This document shows, in pieces, positions 1 to 7,634 of a DNA stretch of 27,790 bases. Under the pieces are notes generated by a model that did not search any database, was not told the DNA's origin, and saw only the letters and a program-made list of their open reading frames with translations. Every line of letters begins with the position of its first letter. The stretch's first letter is position 1. The translations under genes and the position numbers were made by a program. The stretch comes from UKL13-2 sp031431435 (GTDB lineage: Bacteria > Pseudomonadota > Gammaproteobacteria > Burkholderiales > Usitatibacteraceae), in assembly GCA_031431435.1 (NCBI GenBank), contig JANPDI010000089.1:1-27790 (forward strand). The letters run 5' to 3'.

Positions 1-35
1 GGGGATTGTTTGGATAGGAATTTGCAAATCATCAT
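1..35 (-). CDS. 5' end of an unidentified gene, cut by the window edge
   Basis: On the minus strand a GAGGAG motif (38-43) precedes two adjacent ATG codons at 33-35 and 30-32. The second has ideal spacing (5 nt). The frame stays open to the window edge and begins M-I-C-K-F-L-S-K-Q-S. Only about ten codons are visible, so no function can be proposed. The strong ribosome-binding site is the only real evidence; it could still be chance. The gene would read leftward in the same direction as the CHRD lipoprotein gene upstream of it. Confidence 0.4.
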   Translation of the reverse strand, partial: MMICKFLSKQS

Positions 36-264
36 TGCTCCTCAAAAGTAATGGGGCGGGTAGGTGGTGGTTGCCCGACTACGGTCGGTGTCGGCGACAC
101 CATTGTAGCGATTTACAAATACGCTGTCGCGGCCACCTCCAACGAATTGAAGGCGTTGAAGGGGTCAGCGTCGATTATTCCGCGCGATCGCGAATACTGC
201 GCCGCCCGTTGGCGACCGTTGGCGTTTTTACACGGCGGATTCTGCGCCGTCGCGAGGCTGGCGT
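36..264. other. Intergenic region left of the CHRD lipoprotein gene
   Basis: About 230 bases separate the end of the CHRD lipoprotein gene from the putative gene start at 35. It contains a short palindrome at 87-101 (GGTGTCG and CGACACC around one G). I see no T-tract terminator and no convincing coding frame. It probably carries the promoter of the left-edge gene, but no clear -35/-10 pair stands out. Confidence 0.4.
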
Positions 265-1794
265 CTAATCACGACCGGTGGCCTGCGCCCGAACTTCGCC
301 CCCCGGAAACGCGGCACTGTGCACGTTGTAATACATGCCGCCGGCGGCAAACGCCGCCGCCTGGGTGGCCGTGAGCGTTGCCGTTGCGGCCGAGGTCCAT
401 GTCCCCGGGCTGCTTTGGGTGAAGCCCACCGTGACGCCGCCGTTGGCGCCGGCGGCACCGGTATGTATATGCGCCGCAGTCGGGCTCACCACGGTCGATG
501 TCACCGCAAATGTCGCCGCCAGTGTCTCAGGATTAAATTGGCCGGTGCCACGCCCGGTTGCGGTGGAGGTATTCGCCGGGACCTCCTGCGCGCCGCTCAG
601 ATTGCCATTGCGAATCACGTTGCCAATCTGGCCGCGCACTTCACCGCCCGGCAATGCCGCACTGTGAGCATTGGTATACATATCACCAAACAACAGCGAC
701 TGATATTGCGCCGTCGTCATGACCGTTGGTGCCATGCTCCAGACACCGCTGCCGGCGGTCGCTTCGGTAAATGGAAATGTCACGCCACCGTTGACACCAA
801 AGTTGCCGGTATGAATATGCGCCGCCGTGCCGGTCATGCCGGTGGTGGTGATGGTGCCGGTGAGGTTGAGGCTTTGCCGGTCGACCACAATCCGCGCCCT
901 GCCGCTTGCCGTTGATGCGTTCGGCGGCACTTCTTGCGCACCGCTCATGGCGACGTCAAAAACCCTGACGCCAATCTGCCCGCGTATTTGGCCGCCTGGG
1001 TTTGCGGTGCTGTGCACATTGAAGTAGAGATTGCCCGCCAACAAGCTGGCGTATTGCGCTTCCGTGAACGTCGCGGTTGCTGCGGAAACCCAAACACCGC
1101 TACCCGCAGTGGTTTCGGTCATCGGCACAATCACCGGACCGTTCACACCCAACACACCATCGTGAATATGTGCCGCAGTCGCGCTGATGCCACTGGTGGT
1201 GATACGCGCCACCAGCGCACGTGTCGCCGGGTCAACCGAGATAATGCCGGTCGCCGATGCGGTCGTCGCAACCGGCGGGTTTTCCTGACTGCCGGTGAGG
1301 GTCGCACCGCGCACGACAAGTCCGATTTGACCGCGAATCTGTCCGCCCGGGAATGCCGCGCTATGCACATTCGCGTACAGCGTACCTGCCACCAACGCGG
1401 CGCGTTGTTCAGTGGTCAGGACGGTTGACGCCGGAACATTCCAGATGCCGCTGCCGGCGGAAGACTCGGCAAGTGGTAGCGACACCGCACCATTTACACC
1501 GGTCGCGCCGATGTGCAAATGCGCCACCGTGCCAGTCATGCCGTTGGTGGTGACCGACCCGGTCAAGCCGCCGGTAAGCGTGTTAAGCACGAACGATCCG
1601 CTGCCGGTCGCAACGGTCAACACCGGCGGGTTTTCCTGGTCGCCGGACAGGCTGACGGCATAGCTGAGCGGTTGTGCGCTAACACTGTCGTCGCTGCTGC
1701 CGCTGCCGCAGGCGCTCAGTAGCATGGCAAAAATGCCGGCAAGCAGTATCGCGCCGCAGGCACGCAGGGAGGGATTTGAGATCGTGAGTCGCAT
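265..1794 (-). CDS. Lipoprotein with four tandem CHRD domains
   Basis: This 509-residue protein starts with a lipoprotein signal: basic N-terminus, a hydrophobic stretch at about 12-27 and a lipobox L-S-A-C ending at Cys29, followed by a Gly/Ser/Asp-rich linker. The rest is four tandem copies of about 115 residues (roughly 45-158, 159-275, 276-392, 393-509). Each copy has the CHRD pattern: an opening G-x-Q-E-x-P-P/A motif, a central A-H-[IL]-H, then N-[VA]-H-S and a closing PGG-[QE]-[IV]-R. CHRD was named from chordin and occurs in many bacterial secreted proteins; its biochemical role is not settled. A strong AAGGAGA sits 5 bases before the ATG, fixing the start. After lipidation the protein should sit in the outer membrane or face the periplasm. 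It appears monocistronic, with no neighbour that explains its job. Confidence 0.88.
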   Translation of the reverse strand: MRLTISNPSLRACGAILLAGIFAMLLSACGSGSSDDSVSAQPLSYAVSLSGDQENPPVLTVATGSGSFVLNTLTGGLTGSVTTNGMTGTVAHLHIGATGVNGAVSLPLAESSAGSGIWNVPASTVLTTEQRAALVAGTLYANVHSAAFPGGQIRGQIGLVVRGATLTGSQENPPVATTASATGIISVDPATRALVARITTSGISATAAHIHDGVLGVNGPVIVPMTETTAGSGVWVSAATATFTEAQYASLLAGNLYFNVHSTANPGGQIRGQIGVRVFDVAMSGAQEVPPNASTASGRARIVVDRQSLNLTGTITTTGMTGTAAHIHTGNFGVNGGVTFPFTEATAGSGVWSMAPTVMTTAQYQSLLFGDMYTNAHSAALPGGEVRGQIGNVIRNGNLSGAQEVPANTSTATGRGTGQFNPETLAATFAVTSTVVSPTAAHIHTGAAGANGGVTVGFTQSSPGTWTSAATATLTATQAAAFAAGGMYYNVHSAAFPGGEVRAQATGRD

Positions 1795-2044
1795 GAATTC
1801 TCCTTCGAAACGACCGCCTGGGGAAACGATGCGGCGGCATCATCGTGAATCGTCCTGTGGTGCGGCGGCGCGCTTTGCGGCGCACAAATGAAGCGAACAA
1901 ATGACGCGAACAAACACTTATACGGGGCTGGCGAAAGGCCGGATGTCAGAAGAGTATGCCTTTTTGCCGGCTTGCGCAATTGATCTGGGCAAAGCGCCCG
2001 ACCGGCAATCCGCGGCACAAAATGCCAGCACGAGGGGGCCCCGG
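1795..2044. other. Intergenic region upstream of the CHRD lipoprotein gene
   Basis: This 250-base spacer lies between two genes on the minus strand. It holds the AAGGAGA ribosome-binding site of the lipoprotein gene and presumably its promoter. A near-repeat (GCGAACAAATGACGCGAACAAA) occurs around 1893-1914 as two copies of GCGAACAAA 13 bases apart. I see no credible coding frame or strong terminator. Confidence 0.4.
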
Positions 2045-3148
2045 CTAGAGCGTCAGAAACAGTTGCATACGGCCGATCTCGTCGTTGAGCGCGCGCTTAA
2101 AAACGCGCTCCTTCGGCGCGCGGCCACTGACGTAACCAAACTCGGTGGTCAGCGCGCCGTCCTGCATCGCGACGTTTGCCCAGCCGATGATGTATTCACG
2201 CCACAACATCGGCAACGCGTAATAACCGAGCTTGCGTTTGGCCGGCGGCGTGTAGGCTTCAAACCGATACGCCCAGCCCCACAGCAGCACAAAACGTTTG
2301 CGGTCCCAGACAATCGGGTCAAACGGTGCGAGTAGCCGCAGCGTATCGTCCGGCGCGTGATGACGCGCGCCCACCTTTGCGCTGGACGGCCAGTACCAAT
2401 CAACCCCGTCGATGCGGGTATGCTGCAATCGCGTTTTAGCGCGTTGCACGGCGGCTTTGATATCACCGCGCCATTGCGGGGCACCAAAACACAGCCGCCC
2501 GACCAGCGACGAAAACGCACTTGCCGGTAATGGCGCGTATTTTTGGATCACCACATCGACCAACACATCGAGCGCGGCGCGTTGTTGCGCCTGGGTTGGT
2601 GCGGCCGATTGCGCAATCACCGGCGGCGCGTACAGCCGGATGCCTTTTTCGCGGCGCGCCACGCGCAACATGCCGCGGTAATGCATGCCATCGAGTAATT
2701 TGGTGGTGGCGTTGGAAGTGCCGCCCCAGTTGTTGGCGGCGCGGCCATGGTCAAAATGTGCATCAACATCACGCGGATGCGCCATGCCACGCGTCGCCAC
2801 AAAATCGAGAATGGCGGCAGCGCGTTTGTGGGTGGCGGCATTCCAGATGGTGCGCGGTGTGCGCGGATGCATCAGCGCGTGGATGTCGCGCGGCAAAAAG
2901 CCGTAGTTCACAAAAAAATCTTCTTCGATGGCGAGTGTCGGGTAGCGCTTTTCCAGATCGCCGGCACGATAGTCTTTGACGCGGTGTCGCAGCGTCAAAT
3001 CTTGTGCGCGCGCCGGCGCACGAATCGGGTCGGCCTGCACAAAGCCAAGCTTCTTGATGGCGCGCGCCAGCGTGGTTGGTGCAAATAAGGTATTGCCGAC
3101 CGCGTAACGACGCAGATCATCGAGCGAAATAGCGGGCGGTGTTGGCAC
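2045..3148 (-). CDS. YcaQ/AlkZ-like winged-helix protein (HTH_42 family), putative DNA glycosylase
   Basis: The 367-residue protein matches the winged-helix family formerly called DUF1006, which includes E. coli YcaQ (AlkX) and Streptomyces AlkZ. These are glycosylases acting on alkylated or crosslinked DNA. Near the N-terminus it has F-V-Q-A-D-P-I-R followed by A-R-A-Q-D-L, so Gln38-x-Asp40 occupies the position of the catalytic QxD/QxQ-type motif of that family. It is somewhat shorter than E. coli YcaQ (about 410 residues). The start is a GTG only 3 bases after the stop of the GIY-YIG gene, with no separate ribosome-binding site, suggesting translational coupling. No signal peptide or membrane segment is visible. 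Glycosylase activity is inference; family membership is fairly secure. Confidence 0.82.
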   Translation of the reverse strand: MPTPPAISLDDLRRYAVGNTLFAPTTLARAIKKLGFVQADPIRAPARAQDLTLRHRVKDYRAGDLEKRYPTLAIEEDFFVNYGFLPRDIHALMHPRTPRTIWNAATHKRAAAILDFVATRGMAHPRDVDAHFDHGRAANNWGGTSNATTKLLDGMHYRGMLRVARREKGIRLYAPPVIAQSAAPTQAQQRAALDVLVDVVIQKYAPLPASAFSSLVGRLCFGAPQWRGDIKAAVQRAKTRLQHTRIDGVDWYWPSSAKVGARHHAPDDTLRLLAPFDPIVWDRKRFVLLWGWAYRFEAYTPPAKRKLGYYALPMLWREYIIGWANVAMQDGALTTEFGYVSGRAPKERVFKRALNDEIGRMQLFLTL

Positions 3149-3151
3149 GGG

Positions 3152-3388
3152 TCAGCCGAAGTAGGCGGGTTTTAATTGTTTGGGCAATTTTTTGACGGCG
3201 GCCTCGGCCGAGGATGCGCTACCGCGGTCTGAAAAGGTTTTGATGGCGAGCACACGTGTCGGGGGGTTGGCGCGGGTGTAGCGCGCACCGACGCCGGCAA
3301 GATGTTCGTTGAAGCGGCGCTCGAGATCGGTGGTGATGCCCGTGTAGTACGCGCCGCTTTCACATTCGAGCAGATAGAGGATCCACAT
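3152..3388 (-). CDS. GIY-YIG domain protein (YhbQ/UPF0213-like)
   Basis: This 78-residue protein is a single GIY-YIG nuclease-type domain: the N-terminal L-Y-L-L-E-C strand, Y-Y-T-G-I-T-T-D, then E-R-R-F-N-E-H and A-R-Y-T-R. The length and the Y-T-G-I-T-D-L-E-R-R-x-x-E-H pattern fit the small stand-alone YhbQ/UPF0213 group. Those proteins have the GIY-YIG fold, and nuclease activity has been reported for some members. The gene lies 3 bases upstream of the YcaQ-like gene on the same strand, so the two probably share a transcript and may both act in DNA repair. The ATG lacks a clear Shine-Dalgarno sequence. Confidence 0.85.
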   Translation of the reverse strand: MWILYLLECESGAYYTGITTDLERRFNEHLAGVGARYTRANPPTRVLAIKTFSDRGSASSAEAAVKKLPKQLKPAYFG

Positions 3389-3466
3389 AATCTATGAGCG
3401 GCAATAGGGGCGGGCGGTTTGGGGCACTTTGGTCTGAAAATGCGCGCGGAATAAGGCGTTTGCTTT

Positions 3467-4468
3467 TTATTCTTGGTGGTAGCGCGTCACACGCTCAACT
3501 TCGTTTTTTGAACCCAGCACCACCGCGACGCGTTGATGCAAAGAGGTCGGCACAATATCCAGAATACGTTCGCGCCCGGTGGTGGCGGCACCACCCGCCT
3601 GCTCGACAATCATCGCCATCGGGTTGGCCTCGTACAATAATCGCAGGCGGCCCGGCTTGGCGGGGTCTTTGTTGTCACGCGGGTACATAAATATGCCGCC
3701 GCGGGTGAGGATGCGAAACACATCAGCGACCATTGAGGCGATCCAGCGCATGTTGAAATCTTTTTCGCGCGGGCCGGTTTTGCCGGCGAGCAATTCTTCA
3801 ATGTAGCGTTTCACCGGCGGCTGCCAATGCCGCAGGTTCGACATGTTGATGGCGAATTCACCCGTGTCGGCGGCGATTTGCATGTTTTCCTGGGTCAACA
3901 CAAACGAACCCAACTCACGATCCAGCGTGAAGGTGTGCACGCCGGCGCCGATGGTCAACACCAACACGGTCGACGGGCCGTACACGGCGAAGCCCGCGCA
4001 CAGTTGGCTGGTGCCGGGTTGCAAAAAATCCCGCTCGGTCGGTGTGACCACGCCTTCCGGACATTTCAACACCGAGAATATGGTGCCGACGCTGACGTTC
4101 ACATCAATATTCGACGAGCCGTCGAGCGGATCAAACAACAACAAATATTCGCCCTTGGGATAACGATGCGGAATCGGGTGCGGGTGTTCCATTTCTTCGG
4201 ATGCCATCGCCGCCAGGTGTCCGCCCCACTCATTGGCTTCAAGCAAAATTTCGTTGGCGATCACGTCAAGCTTTTTTTGTGCCTCGCCCTGTATATTGCC
4301 GGCGCCCTGATCACCCAGATTGCCGGCCAGGTCACCTTTGCCGACGTTGATCGAAATGGCTTTGATCGCACGCGACACGACTTCAATCAATAAACGCAAG
4401 TCGGCGGGCACCACGTTGCGGTTGTATTGTTCATCGATCAAAAAACGGGTCAGCGTGACGTTTTTCAT
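3467..4468 (-). CDS. fbp: Fructose-1,6-bisphosphatase, class I
   Basis: FBPase removes the 1-phosphate of fructose-1,6-bisphosphate to give fructose-6-phosphate in gluconeogenesis and, in autotrophs, the Calvin cycle. The 333-residue protein has the full class I metal/phosphate signature F-D-P-L-D-G-S-S-N-I-D at 112-122 and the acidic pair Glu91-Glu92 just before it. Length is normal for class I. The ATG is 13 bases after the ubiJ stop on the same strand, so co-transcription is likely; no Shine-Dalgarno sequence is visible. In many betaproteobacteria ubiB follows ubiJ, so fbp occupies an unexpected slot here. The enzyme is cytosolic. Confidence 0.96.
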   Translation of the reverse strand: MKNVTLTRFLIDEQYNRNVVPADLRLLIEVVSRAIKAISINVGKGDLAGNLGDQGAGNIQGEAQKKLDVIANEILLEANEWGGHLAAMASEEMEHPHPIPHRYPKGEYLLLFDPLDGSSNIDVNVSVGTIFSVLKCPEGVVTPTERDFLQPGTSQLCAGFAVYGPSTVLVLTIGAGVHTFTLDRELGSFVLTQENMQIAADTGEFAINMSNLRHWQPPVKRYIEELLAGKTGPREKDFNMRWIASMVADVFRILTRGGIFMYPRDNKDPAKPGRLRLLYEANPMAMIVEQAGGAATTGRERILDIVPTSLHQRVAVVLGSKNEVERVTRYHQE

Positions 4469-4481
4469 GGGGCGGTTTTGA

Positions 4482-5162
4482 TTATTTTGCGACGGTGTTG
4501 GGTGGGTTCAGTCTGGCGACCCGCGCTTCCAGCCTGGCGACATCATCACGCAGGGTTTCGTTTGCGCGTGCCAGCGTTTCAAGATCATCCTGGGTGATAA
4601 ATGCGTTTCGTTCGTGCACCAAATATTCGGCGACGTTTTCGGTGAAGCGTTGGCCGGCTTCATCACCCAGCGCCGCCAACGATTTGGCCCCGCCTACAAT
4701 GCGGTGCGAAACGATGTCGGCGTTGCGGCCGCCACCGAGCAGCCGGCTCAAGTCTTCTTCGATGTCCCACTCGACATTGCGCGCGATGGTCGACAGCAGC
4801 TGCGCCAATTCGCTGTCGCCATCAAATGCGATCTCGCGATAGCTGGCTTCGTCTTTTTTTAATAACCGCGGCAACGTGGCGAGCGGGATGCGAAAGCTGA
4901 CATTGGCGGGATTGGTTGCGGCCGCTGTTGCATCGGTGGATGCGGCCGACGGTTCGACGCCGCCCGTCGCGGAGATACGGAACGAGACTGCCAGCGGCCC
5001 CACCGCGACATCGATGCACGCACCGGCATGGCGGGCGAGCTTGTCACCCGCCATCGGGTAATCACCCAACACTCGGTTGATGATTTTTGCGGCCGCCGTG
5101 TTGGTGGCGTTTGTGGTTGCGTTTATCGCAATCGCGGTGGCGTTGGTGGTGAAGTTCGACAT
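4482..5162 (-). CDS. ubiJ: UbiJ-like ubiquinone biosynthesis accessory protein (SCP2 domain)
   Basis: UbiJ is a non-catalytic lipid-binding factor needed for aerobic ubiquinone synthesis in E. coli, where it associates with Ubi enzymes. The protein has an SCP2-like region at about 30-150 and a C-terminal E-T-L-R-D-D-V-A-R-L-E-A-R-V-A-R-L heptad segment, as in UbiJ. The first 27 residues are a low-complexity run of Asn/Ala/Thr, and a second Ala/Thr-rich insert lies near 80-92. I chose the ATG at 5160-5162 (226 residues). Longer readings begin at TTG/ATG codons jammed against the terminator at 5220-5251. This ATG has no Shine-Dalgarno but has CATAAT exactly six bases upstream. The gene is two steps from ubiE, which supports the assignment. 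Sequence conservation in this family is low. Confidence 0.78.
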   Translation of the reverse strand: MSNFTTNATAIAINATTNATNTAAAKIINRVLGDYPMAGDKLARHAGACIDVAVGPLAVSFRISATGGVEPSAASTDATAAATNPANVSFRIPLATLPRLLKKDEASYREIAFDGDSELAQLLSTIARNVEWDIEEDLSRLLGGGRNADIVSHRIVGGAKSLAALGDEAGQRFTENVAEYLVHERNAFITQDDLETLARANETLRDDVARLEARVARLNPPNTVAK

Positions 5163-5168
5163 GTTGCC

Positions 5169-5174
5169 ATTATG
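5169..5174 (-). promoter_or_regulatory. Putative -10 element of ubiJ, placing the transcript start at the ATG
   Basis: CATAAT (5 of 6 matches to TATAAT) lies on the minus strand six bases before the ubiJ ATG. It falls between the Tim44-gene terminator and ubiJ, where a new promoter would be needed. No good -35 hexamer is visible at 16-18 bases. The same 11-mer GTCATAATGGC recurs at 6336-6346. Confidence 0.4.
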
Positions 5175-5215
5175 ACAAAGACTGACATCGACCTTTCGTC
5201 CAACCCCTTCCATAA

Positions 5216-5251
5216 ACAAAAAACCCGTTCACGTTGCCGTGAACGGGTTTT
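5216..5251 (-). terminator. Rho-independent terminator after the Tim44-domain gene
   Basis: A perfect 10-bp GC-rich stem (5224-5233 with 5238-5247) around a four-base loop is extended by AAAA/TTTT pairs. On the minus strand it is followed by a run of T. It lies 18 bases beyond the Tim44-gene stop, separating that gene from ubiJ. Because both flanks are A/T runs it could work weakly in the other direction too. Confidence 0.88.
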
Positions 5252-5268
5252 GCGGTTCGTGAAACGTA

Positions 5269-6255
5269 TTAGGCGAGCTGCTGAATGCCGGCAAGTTTCC
5301 AGGTGGCGTTGTTGTCCGACAAATCTTTGACCACATGCCAGACCTCGTCAAAGCCCTCGGCCTGTTCGCTATCTTCGCGAATAACACCGGTGTATCGCAC
5401 ACTGGCGACCGCCTGATTGTTTTCAATAATGACTTCGATCACGCGTGCATCAACCGACACCACCTCGGTTTTTTGCGTGTCGGCGCCGCGCTCCTGAAGC
5501 TGCAACGAAATTTCACCGAACATTTCCGGCGTGGTGAATTCGCGAATGTCGTCGAAATCCTTGGCGTCATTGGACGCTTGCAAACGGATAAAGGCGGCTT
5601 TGGAATTGCGCTCGAATGGTGCCACGTCAAAATCGGCCGGAATACGCGGGTTGGCGGTGGCGGCATTGATCGCTTCCGGTGACGCGTCGCCCGACGACAA
5701 ACGGCTGCCGATTTCGGGTGTGGCGGTGCGGGCGCTGGCCGTCTCAATCGGGGCGGGGGCGGGATGATTTGGCGCGCCCGGTGCTGCACCGGCGTATTCC
5801 ATGTTGTTGCCCGCATTTCCTGCCTGTGCCTCGGCGAGTTTTTTGCGCATGAACATCCGCACCAGCATGAATACACCAATGGCCAGGCCGATGATCAACA
5901 GAATGTCGAAGAATTTGATGCCGTCAAACGCGCCGCCCATAAACATGGCCGCGAGCAGTCCGCCTGCGGCGATCCCTGCCAACGGGCCAAGCCATCGGCT
6001 CATGCCGGCTGCCGGTTTTGCGGCGGCGGCAGCGGCGGTAGCACCTGCGGCGGGCGCGGCGGTAGCCGAGCCTGGGGTCGCGGTTGGTGGTGCCGGGGTC
6101 GCGGCGGGCGGTGTCGGGTTGTTCTTCACCGAATCGCGCTGCATGCCGGTTGACTTGCCGCCGCCAATGCGTTTGCGTGCGTCTGCGTCCGGAACATAGA
6201 GCAGGCTGCCAATGGTGAAAATGGAGATGATGATTGTCGCCAGAAGTGATTTCAT
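5269..6255 (-). CDS. Tim44-like domain membrane protein
   Basis: The 328-residue protein has an N-terminal hydrophobic segment (about 3-20, followed by A-D-A-R-K-R), a Gly/Lys linker, a long Pro/Ala/Thr-rich low-complexity stretch (about 45-85), two hydrophobic segments (about 90-110 and 115-132), another disordered linker, and a C-terminal alpha/beta region (about 200-328) of the Tim44/MBA1 type. Bacterial Tim44-domain proteins are common next to ubiE and ubiJ in betaproteobacteria; their role is not established and mitochondrial import must not be assumed. The start is the ATG at 6253-6255, with TAAGG nearby; an upstream in-frame start would add 25 residues that look unlike a signal sequence. 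The gene ends in a strong terminator. Confidence 0.82.
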   Translation of the reverse strand: MKSLLATIIISIFTIGSLLYVPDADARKRIGGGKSTGMQRDSVKNNPTPPAATPAPPTATPGSATAAPAAGATAAAAAAKPAAGMSRWLGPLAGIAAGGLLAAMFMGGAFDGIKFFDILLIIGLAIGVFMLVRMFMRKKLAEAQAGNAGNNMEYAGAAPGAPNHPAPAPIETASARTATPEIGSRLSSGDASPEAINAATANPRIPADFDVAPFERNSKAAFIRLQASNDAKDFDDIREFTTPEMFGEISLQLQERGADTQKTEVVSVDARVIEVIIENNQAVASVRYTGVIREDSEQAEGFDEVWHVVKDLSDNNATWKLAGIQQLA

Positions 6256-6352
6256 GGTGCGCCTTAATTGTTCAATGTGGGGCAACGGGAATACGATGCA
6301 AATCAATGCAAGGGAATGACGGTGAAACACTCTGCGCCATTATGACCATTCT

Positions 6353-6392
6353 GGCGAAAAAAGATTCGTGAATTTCAGGATATCTTTTCGCC
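6353..6392. repeat. Inverted repeat between ubiE and the Tim44-domain gene
   Basis: Arms GGCGAAAA (6353-6360) and TTTTCGCC (6385-6392) pair perfectly. A further AGAT/ATCT pairing lies inside after a two-base bulge. The hairpin is downstream of ubiE and upstream of the Tim44-domain gene on the minus strand. The T-rich stretch is inside the stem, not after it, so it is not a standard terminator. It might be a processing site or an operator. Confidence 0.5.
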
Positions 6393-6456
6393 AATCCCCC
6401 TATGAAAAACAGGGTTGATGCACGGCATGAGGGCAGTGCTGCGGTTGGCCGCTAAC

Positions 6457-7185
6457 TTACGCCTTGACGCCGCGATGCAGCGCCACCACGCCGGCGGTCA
6501 GGTTCCAATACTCAACGTTGGTCAGCCCGGCGGTTTGCATCATGGTCTTTAGCGTTTCCTGGTCCGGGTGCATACGAATCGATTCGGCCAGATACTGATA
6601 ACTTGCCTCATCTTTGGCGATGAATTTGCCGAGTTTTGGCAACAAGCCAAATGAATACAGGTCGTAGGCTTTTTCAAGCGACTTGTGCACTTTCGAGAAT
6701 TCCAGCACCAGCAAACGTCCGCCGGGTTTCAACACCCGCGTCATTTCGGCCAATGCAACATCTTTGTGCGTCATATTGCGCAACCCAAAGGCGACGGACA
6801 CCAAATCAAACGACTCGCTGGCGAATGGCAATTTTTCACCATCGGCCAACGCGTTTGGTGTGGCCAGGCCTTTGTTGGCGAGACGATCGCGCCCAACCTT
6901 GAGCATGGCTTCATTGATATCGGTTTGCCAGACGTTGCCGGCACCGGCGCGCGCGGCAAAGGTGATTGCCAGATCCGCAGTGCCAGAGGCCACATCCAGC
7001 ACTTTTTCGCCCGGCTGCACATTGGCCAGATCAACCGTAAATTTTTTCCAGACACGATGCATGCCACCCGACATCAGGTCGTTCATCAAATCATAGTTGG
7101 ATGCGACCGACTGAAACACGTCGCGCACGCGGCCGGCTTTTTCGGCTTCGTCGATTTGTTTGTAACCGAAATGGGTTTGACTCAT
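6457..7185 (-). CDS. ubiE: Ubiquinone/menaquinone biosynthesis C-methyltransferase UbiE
   Basis: UbiE uses S-adenosylmethionine to C-methylate 2-polyprenyl-6-methoxy-1,4-benzoquinol (and demethylmenaquinol where present). The 242-residue protein has the family opening F-G-Y-K-Q-I, then V-F-x-S-V-A-S-N-Y-D-L-M-N-D-L-M-S-G-G-x-H-R-V-W-K, motif I V-L-D-V-A-S-G-T-A-D-L-A, and F-D-L-V-S-V-A-F-G-L-R-N-M later. In motif I the usual A-G-G-T-G-D reads A-S-G-T-A-D, a mild departure. The ATG at 7183-7185 has GAAGGT upstream and overlaps the stop of the preceding NTF2-like gene (ATGA), suggesting translational coupling. The longer reading, starting further upstream, would lie inside that gene. Confidence 0.95.
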   Translation of the reverse strand: MSQTHFGYKQIDEAEKAGRVRDVFQSVASNYDLMNDLMSGGMHRVWKKFTVDLANVQPGEKVLDVASGTADLAITFAARAGAGNVWQTDINEAMLKVGRDRLANKGLATPNALADGEKLPFASESFDLVSVAFGLRNMTHKDVALAEMTRVLKPGGRLLVLEFSKVHKSLEKAYDLYSFGLLPKLGKFIAKDEASYQYLAESIRMHPDQETLKTMMQTAGLTNVEYWNLTAGVVALHRGVKA

Positions 7186-7622
7186 TGGTGTACCTTCGCG
7201 CTGGTGCGCAATACTTCGCTGTAGGCGGTCACGTGTTCGATTTTCCATTCTGATGCACCGCCCGCGATGGCGCGTCGCACCAACTGGTAGGTGGTATTAA
7301 ATTGCTGCGGCGCGCCGCTGTTGGTTTCGATGGTCCAGGCGAGGTCGGCGAGGTAAAAGTGTTCGCCTTGTTCAAGCGCGATATTTTCCGTGTAGCGCGC
7401 GGCAACAAAACCACCCTCGCGGTAAATCCGACAAAGTGCGTCGTTGTTGGCAAGCAGCGCGTCGATATCCTGAAACAAGCCCGCGCTGGCGTGGTTCGAA
7501 ATCATCGACGGCACTTGATAGTGGGCGGTCACGGCGCGGCCATCGAGGCGGTTAAACGCATCGCGGTAGGAATCAAAGAAGGCGCGGATTTCGGCGGGCA
7601 TGGTGTTTTTTGACGTGGTCAC
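7182..7622 (-). CDS. NTF2-like (SnoaL-type) small protein coupled to ubiE
   Basis: A 146-residue soluble protein with the look of the NTF2-like cone fold: an N-terminal helix F-F-D-S-Y-R-D-A-F-N-R-L-D, Y-x-x-P around 35-40, and closing beta strands with W-K-I-E-H-V-T-A-Y. No signal peptide or membrane span is present. The fold includes enzymes and ligand-binding proteins, so function cannot be named. The apparent start is a GTG 13 bases after the DUF971 gene; an alternative ATG seven codons in (7599-7601) has no ribosome-binding site. Its stop overlaps the ubiE start by four bases. Its position suggests, but does not show, a role linked to ubiquinone synthesis. Confidence 0.75.
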   Translation of the reverse strand: MTTSKNTMPAEIRAFFDSYRDAFNRLDGRAVTAHYQVPSMISNHASAGLFQDIDALLANNDALCRIYREGGFVAARYTENIALEQGEHFYLADLAWTIETNSGAPQQFNTTYQLVRRAIAGGASEWKIEHVTAYSEVLRTSAKVHQ

Positions 7623-7634
7623 GCTTCGCGATGA

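Noticed and set aside
1901..2335. 144-codon plus-strand open frame upstream of and into the YcaQ-like gene
   Set aside because: Overlaps a well-supported gene on the other strand, resembles no family, and has no ribosome-binding site; high-GC antisense shadow.
3827..4393. 188-codon plus-strand open frame opposite fbp
   Set aside because: Lies wholly inside fbp on the opposite strand and its translation looks like antisense of the FBPase codons.
5163..5219. N-terminal extension of UbiJ from TTG or ATG codons near 5211-5219
   Set aside because: These starts abut the T-tract of the preceding terminator, leaving no room for a promoter and ribosome-binding site.
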